The notes beneath the pieces were generated by a model. The model was given only the letters and a program-made list of their open reading frames with translations, ran no database searches and had not been told where the DNA came from. Positions 1 through 6,946 of a stretch of DNA of 15,133 nucleotides are shown piece after piece. Source of the DNA: an uncultured Dialister sp. (lineage in GTDB: Bacteria; Bacillota; Negativicutes; Veillonellales; Dialisteraceae); the NCBI GenBank assembly GCA_934178345.1, contig CAKPQG010000034.1, positions 1 to 15,133 of the forward strand, given 5' to 3'. The position numbers were made by a program, and so were the translations under genes. The stretch's first letter is position 1. The number at the start of each line of letters is the position of its first letter.

Positions 1-66
1 CGGAGTGAAATGTCGGATGTTCGATCATGTAAAGGCGGAACAGTGAGAACTGAGTCGAAGGATCTG

Positions 67-160
67 GCGCCGCACCAGCATTCCTAATTCCTCATTCCTA
101 ATTCGCGCAAAGTTTTCATTCAGAATCAGTGGACGGAGCCGCCCCACGGGCTAATCCTCC
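67..160 (+). repeat. Dispersed composite repeat, copy R1
   Basis: This stretch resembles 1193-1275 on the same strand and, in reverse complement, part of 13999-14120. It begins with a GCGCCGCACCA block, continues through an ATTCCTAATTCCTCATTCC simple tract and an AAAGTTTTCATTC block, and ends with GCCCCACGGGCTAA. It ends just upstream of the ribosome binding site of the next gene. No coding function is evident. Confidence 0.6.
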
Positions 161-177
161 AAGAAAGGAGCCTCGCC

Positions 178-951
178 ATGGATCATTCACAGTACCTCAC
201 CAGTATGGGCATCACTCTCTGCCGGCGGGCGCTTTTTTCCTATACCAGCCAGCCGCAGGGAAGCTACGGACTTCACGTGATCTTCCGAAAATTCGTGAAG
301 GAGAAGAAGATCCTGATGCACGACCGTGATCGGGACAACTGGTGCGCCTTCCTTTCCGACTACATCGTCTTTCGCCTCTACATCGCCAAGTATATCCTGA
401 AGGACTATGCGAAAGACTACACGCCGCTCCTTCATATGTTCGAAGGCATCCATCAGATCGAGGCTACCTTCCCTGCCTTCTTTCGAGAAGAGGCAGACCC
501 GGGGCGTGCGGTCGGCGACCAGTCCTTCCTCCCGCCGGATCTGGATGCGCGATATCGGGTAGAGGAAATGGATCATTTCTATGACATCTTCAATGCCGTT
601 TCGACCCAGATGGAAGAAAAGCCGCTGGAACGAAATCAGCGGCTGAAAAGTATCATCACGAGCTGTCTCACCATCCTTTCGGAAAAGAATCATGTACCGC
701 TCTACACGCCGATTTTTTATTTCTTCAGTCAGGAAACGCTCCGCTATGCCCAGTTCCTTGCGGATTTCTATAAAGGCCTCATTCCGGATGAGTTCTACGA
801 GGTCATGCACGCCAGACCCTATCAGGCGGTCAAGAAAGAGGAAGATCCCTTCTATACCAGCTACCATCTCCCTGCCTGCATCGCCATCTTCGTCTCACTG
901 CTCCTCCTCTTCGTCCTCTACGAGGGAGGATGGACTGTGGGGCTGAAATAA
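178..951 (+). CDS. Hypothetical protein with C-terminal membrane helix
   Basis: I do not recognise the family. The product is 257 residues, begins MDHSQYLTSMG, and is rich in aromatic and charged residues without an obvious catalytic motif. A single hydrophobic stretch near the C-terminus (about residues 231-250, HLPACIAIFVSLLLLFVLYE) suggests a tail-anchored protein with a cytoplasmic body. The start is supported by an AAAGGAG Shine-Dalgarno seven to eight bases before ATG. An opposing frame of 226 codons is open across the same DNA, but its start has no comparable ribosome binding site. The gene is GC-rich like the que genes and unlike the central island, so it is probably resident. It is flanked on both sides by dispersed repeats, and no operon partner is visible. 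Confidence 0.7.
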   Translation: MDHSQYLTSMGITLCRRALFSYTSQPQGSYGLHVIFRKFVKEKKILMHDRDRDNWCAFLSDYIVFRLYIAKYILKDYAKDYTPLLHMFEGIHQIEATFPAFFREEADPGRAVGDQSFLPPDLDARYRVEEMDHFYDIFNAVSTQMEEKPLERNQRLKSIITSCLTILSEKNHVPLYTPIFYFFSQETLRYAQFLADFYKGLIPDEFYEVMHARPYQAVKKEEDPFYTSYHLPACIAIFVSLLLLFVLYEGGWTVGLK

Positions 952-1455
952 AAAATGAGAAATTAGAAATGAGAAATGCGAAATTGTGGTGCGGCGCAAA
1001 AAATAATGAGGCGCCGCGGAGTTTTGAATATATGGTATTCACAAAAGGCGGGAAGTTTGAAAGCAGGTATGAGTGGCTAGGGATTAGGGATTGGGGATTA
1101 GGAGTGACTAGTGACTGGTGACTGGTGACTTAAATGCCACTTTCGAGCATCGCCCTATTCATACTCCGCGGCGCTTCTATGTTTTTATGCGCCGCACCAC
1201 CATTTCTAATTTCTCATTCAAGCGAAGCTTTCAAACGGAATCAAAGGGCAGCACGCCCCACGGGCTAACCCTGATCACCAGTCACTGGAAACTCCTAATC
1301 CCTAGACACTAATCCCTAACACCTGTTTTCAAACTTGTGGTGGCGGCTTCGCCGCACATATAGGAGGCGATACCCGAAGGCCGGAGGGCAAACGTCAGAT
1401 GTCAGATGTCTGATCCCCAATCCCTAATCCCCAATCCCTAGTCACTAGTCACCAA
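952..1455. repeat. Cluster of dispersed and simple repeats (R2), no gene
   Basis: This gene-free stretch of about 500 bases is made of repeat modules. About 954-1018 (minus) and 1160-1216 (plus) are inverted copies sharing CCGCGGCGC, GCGCCGCACCA and a TTTCTAATTTCTCATT tract. About 1125-1276 (plus) is a long copy that matches the reverse complement of 13999-14190. About 1325-1385 is a truncated minus copy carrying GTGGCGGCTTCGCCGC. Between them are short tandem motifs such as GACTGGTGACTGGTGACT, GGGATTAGGGATTGGGGATTAGG, GTCAGATGTCAGATG and CCCAATCCCTAATCCCC. Short open frames here translate repeat DNA and I do not regard them as genes. Confidence 0.75.
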
Positions 1456-1461
1456 AGTCCC

Positions 1462-2600
1462 ATAGGGTAAAGTTTTACCCCTCCCATTGCACCGTACGTA
1501 CGGGTCTCGTATACGGCGCTACATCGTTATAGGTATTCAAATTTTACTCAGATAGTATTCCAAAGGGTCGACCAATCCTGGCCGACTCTTTGTATTTTCT
1601 TTCAAAAGTTTTGGATGGATAGCATAATTAACTACGTACATGGCAGCCTGCCTATACCATCCCAATCTGCTGTTACCTACTTTGTATATTTCTTCGTCTG
1701 TGAAACTACATTTTACTATACGGTTAAGGATACTTAGATTTCTTATGATGGTTTTCGGTTCCTTCCATTGCTTTAGGATTATGACTCGCACTTTATGTCT
1801 TAGCCATTCCCCAAACTCTTTCAATCGCCCTTTCATGCTCCCTATTTTGAAGTAGTTTATCCATCCTTTGACCACTTGATTCAATTCGATGAATGTATCT
1901 GCTAACCGCTTAGCTCCTGCTCTTTTACGCAATGTTATTTGCTTACATTTATCGTAAAGTTTCTGCAGTCTGTCTTTTACTGGTTTACATTTCCATTCAT
2001 CTTTTGGTTTCCAGAAGGTAAATCCAAGAAACTGACTCTTTGTTGGTCTTACTACTTTTGTTTTCTCTGCATTAACTTTGAGGTAGAGTTTTCTTTCTAT
2101 CCAGCTGGTTACTGATCGCATGACTCTGTCCGCTGCTTTTTCGCATTTGACAAATATATCACAGTCATCGGCATAGCGTACAAATCTAAGCCCTCTAGAT
2201 TCCAGTTCTTTGTCCAGTTTATCTAGGTAGACGTTTGCTAGTATAGGCGACAGTGGTCCACCTTGTGGTACTCCTTCTGTGCTTTTCTTAAACATTCCGC
2301 CTTCCATGATTCCGGCTTTTAGAAAACTCCGTATCAGATGCAGGGTTGGCGCATCATTGATGCGTTCTCTGAGTATTGAAATTAATTTGTCATGGTTTAC
2401 TGTATCAAAGTATTTTTCTATATCCATATCTATGACCCATTCATAGCCTTCATTCAAGTATGTGAGTACTTGTTCTATTGCTTGATGGCATCCTCTTTGT
2501 GGTCTAAATCCCATACTATGATCACTGAAATATTTCTCATATCCCAGTGTTAGTATTTGGGCTATCGCTTGTTGTAAGAATCGTGCCATGCCCGGCACAC
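1462..2600 (-). mobile_element. Group IIC intron relic, copy A (5' ribozyme deleted)
   Basis: On the minus strand the element starts with the group II consensus GUGUG (GTGTGCCGGGCATGG) and ends with domains V and VI and a CTAT 3' terminus. Domain V (1489-1519) folds as GCGCCGUA / UACGGUGC with a CGC catalytic triad, as known for class IIC. The 5' end lies ten bases past a perfect terminator hairpin, the typical IIC target. Only about 25 nt of the 5' end remain before the sequence jumps into the middle of the reverse transcriptase, so domains I-III are missing and it cannot self-splice. Its last 93 nt match copy B with five differences. Boundaries are inferred by comparing the two copies and are accurate to a few bases. 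Confidence 0.85.
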
Positions 2601-2616
2601 ATTGAAAAAAGCACAT
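1537..2616 (-). pseudogene. ltrA: Group II intron reverse transcriptase/maturase, N-terminally truncated
   Basis: The frame carries reverse-transcriptase blocks downstream of the fingers: SMGFRPQRGCHQAI, IDMDIEKYFDTVNHD, GVPQGGPLSPILANVYLD and the catalytic YADD in RFVRYADDCDIF. These are followed by FLGFTF and a maturase (X) domain containing VVKGWINYFKIG. There is no HNH endonuclease at the C-terminus, which fits class IIC proteins. Intact proteins of this family are roughly 400-460 residues and begin about 80-100 residues earlier. Here the upstream part is replaced by the intron 5' end, so the first codons (MCFFQCVPGMA) translate the terminator hairpin and the GTGTG end. A possible start at 2589 lacks a Shine-Dalgarno. 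The first palm block (around IDMDIEKYFD) survives, but the fingers are gone, so activity is unlikely. Confidence 0.88.
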
Positions 2617-2645
2617 CTCTGATTGATTTCAGAGATGTGCTTTTT
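2605..2645 (-). terminator. Rho-independent terminator after the Cys-rich peptide gene
   Basis: There is a perfect 12-bp stem GCACATCTCTGA / TCAGAGATGTGC with a 6-nt loop at 2611-2640. On the minus strand it is followed by six T residues. Five T residues on the other side make it potentially bidirectional. It closes the leftward operon, and intron copy A is inserted immediately behind it. Confidence 0.9.
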
Positions 2646-2709
2646 CATTGGCTCAAAAATTCACGGACGAATGGCTCATTTTTTCATGGCCATTCACATC
2701 AAGTAAATA

Positions 2710-2741
2710 AATCAAGCTCTATTTGGAGAGATATTGCTAAA
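2710..2741 (+). repeat. Inverted repeat, left arm, downstream of the peptide gene
   Basis: This 32-nt arm matches the reverse complement of 3017-3048 with a single mismatch (TTTGGAGAG versus TTTGGGGAG). The two arms enclose 275 bp holding the peptide gene and its ribosome binding site. The arms are too far apart for a terminator and are not recognisably the ends of a known insertion sequence. Confidence 0.85.
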
Positions 2742-2807
2742 TACCTATATCTGTCATCATGTTCCCATTGCTATCCCAAAATTAACTTGTCATTAATACC
2801 AATTTAA

Positions 2808-2951
2808 TTAGGCAATCCAGCAATCATGCCCATCAGAATAACAACAGGAATAATTGCATCTAGCAGGATCTCCAGGATCTTCCATTTCAATAGCGCTTGT
2901 TGTTGTTACCATAATTTCTTCAATCATTGGTTTTTCATATGTTGTAATCAT
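2808..2951 (-). CDS. Cys-rich RiPP precursor peptide candidate (47 aa)
   Basis: This small gene has a strong ribosome binding site, GGAGG eight bases before ATG. The N-terminal leader-like part (residues 1-30) is acidic and free of cysteine, starting MITTYEKPMIEEIM. The C-terminal core-like part is RCNYSCCYSDGHDCWIA, with Cys at 32, 36, 37 and 44. A leader without cysteine, a short Cys/Gly/aromatic core and a SPASM radical SAM gene 294 bases upstream on the same strand are what is expected for a sactipeptide or ranthipeptide precursor. The YEKPxIEEI-type leader recalls small peptides beside radical SAM maturases, from memory only. Thioether formation is inference. The gene sits between 32-bp inverted repeats and before a terminator. 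I see no second precursor. Confidence 0.72.
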   Translation of the reverse strand: MITTYEKPMIEEIMVTTTSAIEMEDPGDPARCNYSCCYSDGHDCWIA

Positions 2952-3016
2952 AATTAACGCCTCCAATTAACCAGTTAGCTCATTAGTGCGATCAAAAACA
3001 CTTTATCAGATTCGGC

Positions 3017-3048
3017 TTTAGCAATATCTCCCCAAATAGAGCTTGATT
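3017..3048 (-). repeat. Inverted repeat, right arm, upstream of the peptide gene
   Basis: This is the partner of 2710-2741, 31 of 32 bases identical in reverse complement. It lies about 65 bases upstream of the peptide start codon, so it would be in the 5' untranslated region or promoter region of the peptide gene. Read on the minus strand, an open stretch runs from it to a stop just before the ribosome binding site (SSSIWGDIAK...), without a start codon. This may be a gene remnant. Confidence 0.85.
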
Positions 3049-3143
3049 ATTTTATGGGCATCTCTAAAAAAACATTTTCACAAAGTACCGAAATAGTATT
3101 CGTGTAATAAACATACAATCATCCGAAATTTACTGCGGTAAAA

Positions 3144-3194
3144 TCAATGCTTATGAAAATATTTATTCGAGTTTTGGGGTACAAATCTACACAT
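3144..3194 (-). CDS. Possible 16-residue ORF between maturase and peptide gene
   Basis: Fifty-odd bases after the maturase stop, AAAGGAG is followed after five bases by ATG and the reading MCRFVPQNSNKYFHKH, then TGA. The ribosome binding site is good, but the peptide resembles nothing I know and could be chance in AT-rich DNA or the remnant of a longer gene. It otherwise sits in a 294-bp gene-free gap that also holds the right inverted-repeat arm. Confidence 0.2.
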   Translation of the reverse strand: MCRFVPQNSNKYFHKH

Positions 3195-3245
3195 TGAAAC
3201 TCCTTTATTTCAGAAATGAGGTTTTTAGAAGTGTCCTTATATTAC

Positions 3246-4679
3246 TTATTTTTTGCGATACAAATCATATGCGGATTTTGAAAACTCTTTACGCCGTGCT
3301 TCAACAAGTTTGCAATGAAAATCGACTGGTGTATATTTACTTCCTGTGAATAATTTATTTTTCTCAACACACGGGCTACAAAAATAATAGTTTTTACAGG
3401 ATGCACATTTATAATCTTTTGGTGCTTTTTCTGTGATATATTTGCCGAAGTATTCCCAAGCCTCCCCAAGTTCACCTTTTAAAATGTTAAATTTTTTAGA
3501 TCGCATAACGGTGCAAGGATTGATATACCCTTCAAAATCAATAAGAATCATATATCTCGAAATGCTACATTTGTACAAACAATCCCCATACGCATCTATA
3601 TTATTATGATTCACTGCGCCCCGTGATAACCTCTTGCACATTTCACGATCGTTCTTTTCAATTTCGATAATCTTATCAATGGAAATTTGATGCTCAGTAT
3701 TCTCTTTGGGCCCATGAAGAGCAGGAAATAATTCAAAAGCATATCTAAACGGAACTTCCAAAACTCTTGCTAAAATTCTTACTTTATCAAAATCTTGAAT
3801 ATTTAAATCCATACCAATAAATTTAATTTCAAATTCTATACCGGATTTTTTTAATTTATTCAAATTATTCATTAATAAATCAAAATAGAATCCTTTTTGT
3901 GTTACTTTTCCAAAAGTTTCTTTTTCCCCGCCATAAACACTAATACTAACATTTGCTGGCGGATATTTTTCAAAAACATGAATTATTTCGTCAGTTAATA
4001 AGGTCCCATTAGTGAGTAACTCAATTATAAATCCTTTCTTTTTAGCATAAAGATAGATATCTAAAAAGTCTGGACGACTAAGAATTTCCCCACCAGTAAA
4101 GTAAATAAATAAAGTTCCTATAGAATACAATTCATCAAGAATCACTTTTACATCTTTCAAAGATAATACAGTTTTATGTGATTCATTTTGATTATAGCAA
4201 TGGACACATCGCAAATTACAAGAACTGGTTAATTCAATTCCTGCATTGAAAATATGGCGTTTGGGGCCCCAATAATTATTAACAAATTGAGGAATACTCC
4301 GAAGATTTTCCTTTTTCGATTTTGCTTTAGAAAAACTATTTGAACTAAGGTCTTGTTTTAAATTAATCGTATTTTCTTTTTCATTCAATATCAGACCATG
4401 ACTCAGTAACAATTCTACGAATTGAAATAAATCATGTCTAATGATATCTGCATCTATTTCTTTCCAAATTGATGAAACTAACTTTTGGACCAATTCTTCT
4501 ACGGAAAAGTTTTTTAAAGCTTTCATATATGTAATAAATTGATACCCAGTATAATTAAGCTTTAGTAAATTTTTCCCATTAAAATAATGTTTTTCATTTA
4601 AATCAACAATAAAATAAAGCCCCAAAATATTTCTTACCACTAAATCACGCTTCAATCTAAATCTATCATTTGTATTCAT
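3246..4679 (-). CDS. Radical SAM/SPASM RiPP maturase with N-terminal recognition domain
   Basis: The product is a 477-residue three-domain enzyme. Residues about 5-103 look like a PqqD/RRE-type winged helix that binds leader peptides (LGLYFIVDLNEKHYF, FSVEELVQKL, LLLSHGLI). The radical SAM core has the CX3CX2C cluster motif C154-C158-C161 (CNLRCVHCY) and GGE at 196-198. A C-terminal SPASM domain has C371, GX4C ending at C389, C425-X2-C428-X5-C434-X2-C437 and C456, ligands for auxiliary Fe-S clusters. This order and length match sactipeptide/ranthipeptide synthases such as AlbA-type enzymes, which join Cys sulfur to a backbone or side-chain carbon. The likely substrate is the Cys-rich peptide downstream. 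The start has AAGGAAGG nearby. The stop of the preceding gene is 22 bases upstream, suggesting one operon. The gene is visibly more AT-rich than the genes before it, hinting at separate acquisition. Confidence 0.88.
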   Translation of the reverse strand: MNTNDRFRLKRDLVVRNILGLYFIVDLNEKHYFNGKNLLKLNYTGYQFITYMKALKNFSVEELVQKLVSSIWKEIDADIIRHDLFQFVELLLSHGLILNEKENTINLKQDLSSNSFSKAKSKKENLRSIPQFVNNYWGPKRHIFNAGIELTSSCNLRCVHCYNQNESHKTVLSLKDVKVILDELYSIGTLFIYFTGGEILSRPDFLDIYLYAKKKGFIIELLTNGTLLTDEIIHVFEKYPPANVSISVYGGEKETFGKVTQKGFYFDLLMNNLNKLKKSGIEFEIKFIGMDLNIQDFDKVRILARVLEVPFRYAFELFPALHGPKENTEHQISIDKIIEIEKNDREMCKRLSRGAVNHNNIDAYGDCLYKCSISRYMILIDFEGYINPCTVMRSKKFNILKGELGEAWEYFGKYITEKAPKDYKCASCKNYYFCSPCVEKNKLFTGSKYTPVDFHCKLVEARRKEFSKSAYDLYRKK

Positions 4680-4701
4680 TCGCTTATTTCCTTCCTTTAA
4701 T

Positions 4702-5859
4702 CTATTTTAATTTATCTAACTTAACTTCCACAATCCGTCTAACTTTTTCATCTACCATAGTTTTATCCAAATCACCATTTCGATATGCTTTCAAAAGGCC
4801 ATTATAGACTTCCTGTTCATGACCATAGTCTTGACAAACTAAAACAATATCTGCGCCTGCCTGAATAGCCTTCACTCCCATTTCAGAAAATGCGTAGTGT
4901 TTAGCCATGGCCCCCATTTCCATGTCATCGGTCAATATCAATCCCTGGTATCCATAATCGTGACGCAATACATCCGTCATAATAGGCTTGGATAAGCAAG
5001 CAGGAACATTGGGATCCAGCATGGGAAATGTAACATTTGACACCATGATGAATGTAGTCTCATCAATCTGTGGAATCAAATCTTTATAAGGCTTTCCATC
5101 TTGAACATCTAAATCCGCCCGACTGATATTCACTACGTCCCCATCTATATGAGGGTCTGTCTTTACTTTTCCAATACCAGGGAAATGTTTCAGCGAAGTA
5201 AAAATCCCATTTTCCTTATAGGCATCCACCACAGCTTTTGCAAAGGGAACTACTTCTTGCGGTGTATTTCCATAGGAACGTTGATAAGCCCCCGCTAGAT
5301 CCACCACAGGGGCAAAATTAGTATTGAATCCGATATCTTTAAGCATACGTCCCGTCTGTCTAGCCCAATCAGCAGCGACCGCCGGACTTTGCTGCCCTAG
5401 CACAGCCGCAGCAGGCATAGGTGGCATATAGTTTTCCATTCGAACCACCTGTCCCCCTTCTTGATCTATACCAATAAAAGCGGGGACTCCTGTCGATTGT
5501 TTCACAGTCTTCTGGATATCTGCATTCAGCTGTTTCACCTGTTCCGGTGTTTCCATATTTCTATCAAATAAAATCACATTGCCATTAGGAAATTCAGTCA
5601 ACATGTAACGGCTATCCCCATTAAGAGAAGTGCCATAAATACCAATCATCATGAGCTGTCCAATTTTTTGTGAATCCGTCATTTGGTTCACAATTCGGTT
5701 TGCCTTTTCCTTAGGCGTAAGCACTGGATCTTCTAAGACCGTCTCTTCTTGGGCCGAGGAATGAATCGCAGAAAGCATACTGCATCCCGCTACCGCCAAA
5801 ACTGCTGCTATGCCCAAGCATAAACCGCCAATGGCTTTGTATTTTCCTAGTTTCATCAT
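4702..5859 (-). CDS. Lipoprotein glycoside hydrolase family 3 (NagZ-like beta-N-acetylhexosaminidase)
   Basis: The protein is about 385 residues from the ATG at 5859, which follows GGAG by seven bases and overlaps the upstream stop as ATGA. An in-frame TTG six bases earlier is less likely. A signal peptide ends in the lipobox LAVAGC, with the lipidated Cys near residue 26, placing the enzyme outside the cytoplasmic membrane. The GH3 N-acetylglucosaminidase signature is clear: KHFPGIG (from about 224), then the Asp-His dyad in TDPHID (about 235/237), and the nucleophile Asp in LILTDDMEMGAM (about 311). Such enzymes remove GlcNAc from muropeptides or glycans. Length and motifs are complete, so it should be active. 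It is translationally coupled to the membrane gene before it, tying cell-wall cleavage to this operon. Substrate is inferred from family. Confidence 0.88.
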   Translation of the reverse strand: MMKLGKYKAIGGLCLGIAAVLAVAGCSMLSAIHSSAQEETVLEDPVLTPKEKANRIVNQMTDSQKIGQLMMIGIYGTSLNGDSRYMLTEFPNGNVILFDRNMETPEQVKQLNADIQKTVKQSTGVPAFIGIDQEGGQVVRMENYMPPMPAAAVLGQQSPAVAADWARQTGRMLKDIGFNTNFAPVVDLAGAYQRSYGNTPQEVVPFAKAVVDAYKENGIFTSLKHFPGIGKVKTDPHIDGDVVNISRADLDVQDGKPYKDLIPQIDETTFIMVSNVTFPMLDPNVPACLSKPIMTDVLRHDYGYQGLILTDDMEMGAMAKHYAFSEMGVKAIQAGADIVLVCQDYGHEQEVYNGLLKAYRNGDLDKTMVDEKVRRIVEVKLDKLK

Positions 5860-6878
5860 AACCAATCTCCGCGAATTTCATCGATTTTCCATCCATCATC
5901 ACTCTGTACTAGTGTCACAATTCCTTTGAATCGACGAGTAATCATTTTGCCATTCTTTTTATCCACAGCCTTCAATATGAATGACAATTTTGTCATATCA
6001 TCAGTTTGCTCAATCACGGATATTTGCTCGGGCATGCTGGAAACGGTCGTCATATAACCACGAGCCCAACTTTCATAGGAGCCAACCGCATTTTGCATAT
6101 CAGAAGAATAGAAATTATAAGCGTCCCTGTACTGCTTCCTGGTAATCGCACGATGAAACTTCTTGAATACATCCTGGGCAGACGTACGATTTGATATGCT
6201 TCTTGTCGAAGTCGTTTCTTCACTGCTAGCGGTATCAGATTCGCCACTCTCTTCTGCAGCTTCTTCTGTTACAGCTTCTGTTTCTTTAGCCTTTGGACGC
6301 AATTCCACCTGAGGCTTATGAGATAATTCTTCTTTAATTTTGTTGGTAATATCCAAGGCTTCCTTTGAGGCTTTCCCATTGATATCATTGATTGTATTCG
6401 GTGCCGGAACAGGCATCGTAGGTTTTGAAAAATGGTCATAAGCAATATAGCCGCCCAACCCAATCGCCAAAGTTCCCAACACAGCAATAGCAATTTTCCC
6501 AGCTTGCCCATTTTTCATCATGGTCTGCCAAGAACTCTCTTCCGTTTCATTTTCATCTAGCTGATAGGATGGCAAAAGAGGGGATGGTTCTGTCGAAGAT
6601 TTCTTTTCTACTTCCATTCCCATAACAGGGATCCGCTTCTGTGGTTCTTTAGAAAGAGAAGAAGAACTACTGCTCCCTATATTAGTTTCCATTTGTTTTT
6701 TGATAGCTCCATAAGCTGCCAGCAATTCTTGCAACTGGTTCGACGCTGCTTTTTGCTCCTCTGGTTTCTTCGATAAAAGTTGCTTTTGCAGCTCTTTTTT
6801 CTTTTCTTGAAAAGCCGCTTTGACTTCTTCTGCTTCTGTATGTTCAGGTATTCCTAGAATTTTATATGGATTCTCCAT
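5856..6878 (-). CDS. Membrane protein: degenerate J-like domain, TM helix, NTF2-like C-terminus
   Basis: The product is 340 residues. Residues 1-62 (NPYKILGIPEHTEAEEVKAA...) have the helix pattern of a J domain and are closely similar to the next gene's N-terminus, but the HPD tripeptide that activates DnaK is absent (the equivalent stretch is around KELQKQL). A Ser/Glu-rich linker follows, then one membrane helix at about 127-147 (GKIAIAVLGTLAIGLGGYIAY), an acidic Ser/Thr/Glu-rich spacer to about 230, and a compact domain at about 232-340 (SAQDVFKKFHRAITRKQYRDA, ending GWKIDEIRGDW) with the look of an NTF2-like fold. That end is presumably extracytoplasmic. The start has AGGAGG six bases upstream. 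Its stop overlaps the lipoprotein start. Function unknown. Fold assignments are by eye. Confidence 0.75.
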   Translation of the reverse strand: MENPYKILGIPEHTEAEEVKAAFQEKKKELQKQLLSKKPEEQKAASNQLQELLAAYGAIKKQMETNIGSSSSSSLSKEPQKRIPVMGMEVEKKSSTEPSPLLPSYQLDENETEESSWQTMMKNGQAGKIAIAVLGTLAIGLGGYIAYDHFSKPTMPVPAPNTINDINGKASKEALDITNKIKEELSHKPQVELRPKAKETEAVTEEAAEESGESDTASSEETTSTRSISNRTSAQDVFKKFHRAITRKQYRDAYNFYSSDMQNAVGSYESWARGYMTTVSSMPEQISVIEQTDDMTKLSFILKAVDKKNGKMITRRFKGIVTLVQSDDGWKIDEIRGDWL

Positions 6879-6946
6879 GACCTGCCTCCTCTGTACTCAA
6901 TGGGATTATGTTTCTGATAGATACCTACTCCAAAAAGTTGGAACCA

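Noticed and set aside
187..867. Long minus-strand open frame (226 codons) opposite the hypothetical gene
   Set aside because: It is a shadow of the plus-strand gene in GC-rich DNA. The plus frame has the ribosome binding site and a membrane helix.
1118..1312. Short open frame in the left repeat cluster, resembling a frame at 13963-14160
   Set aside because: The similarity arises because both translate the same dispersed repeat. There is no ribosome binding site and no coding signal.
1400..1455. Tandem short repeats considered as a CRISPR array
   Set aside because: The units are 6-9 bases, with no 25-35 base direct repeats, no unique spacers and no cas genes. They belong to the dispersed repeat family.
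2816..2953. Plus-strand frame antisense to the Cys-rich peptide, itself containing several Cys
   Set aside because: No Shine-Dalgarno on that strand, and it is opposite a well-supported small gene.
2710..3048. Terminal inverted repeats of an insertion sequence
   Set aside because: No transposase or remnant lies between the arms and no target duplication is visible beside them. Kept as an inverted-repeat cassette of unknown nature.
3242..3475. Second minus frame within the maturase gene's 3' end
   Set aside because: It lies wholly within the maturase SPASM region, whose Cys pattern is intact in the main frame. Chance overlap.
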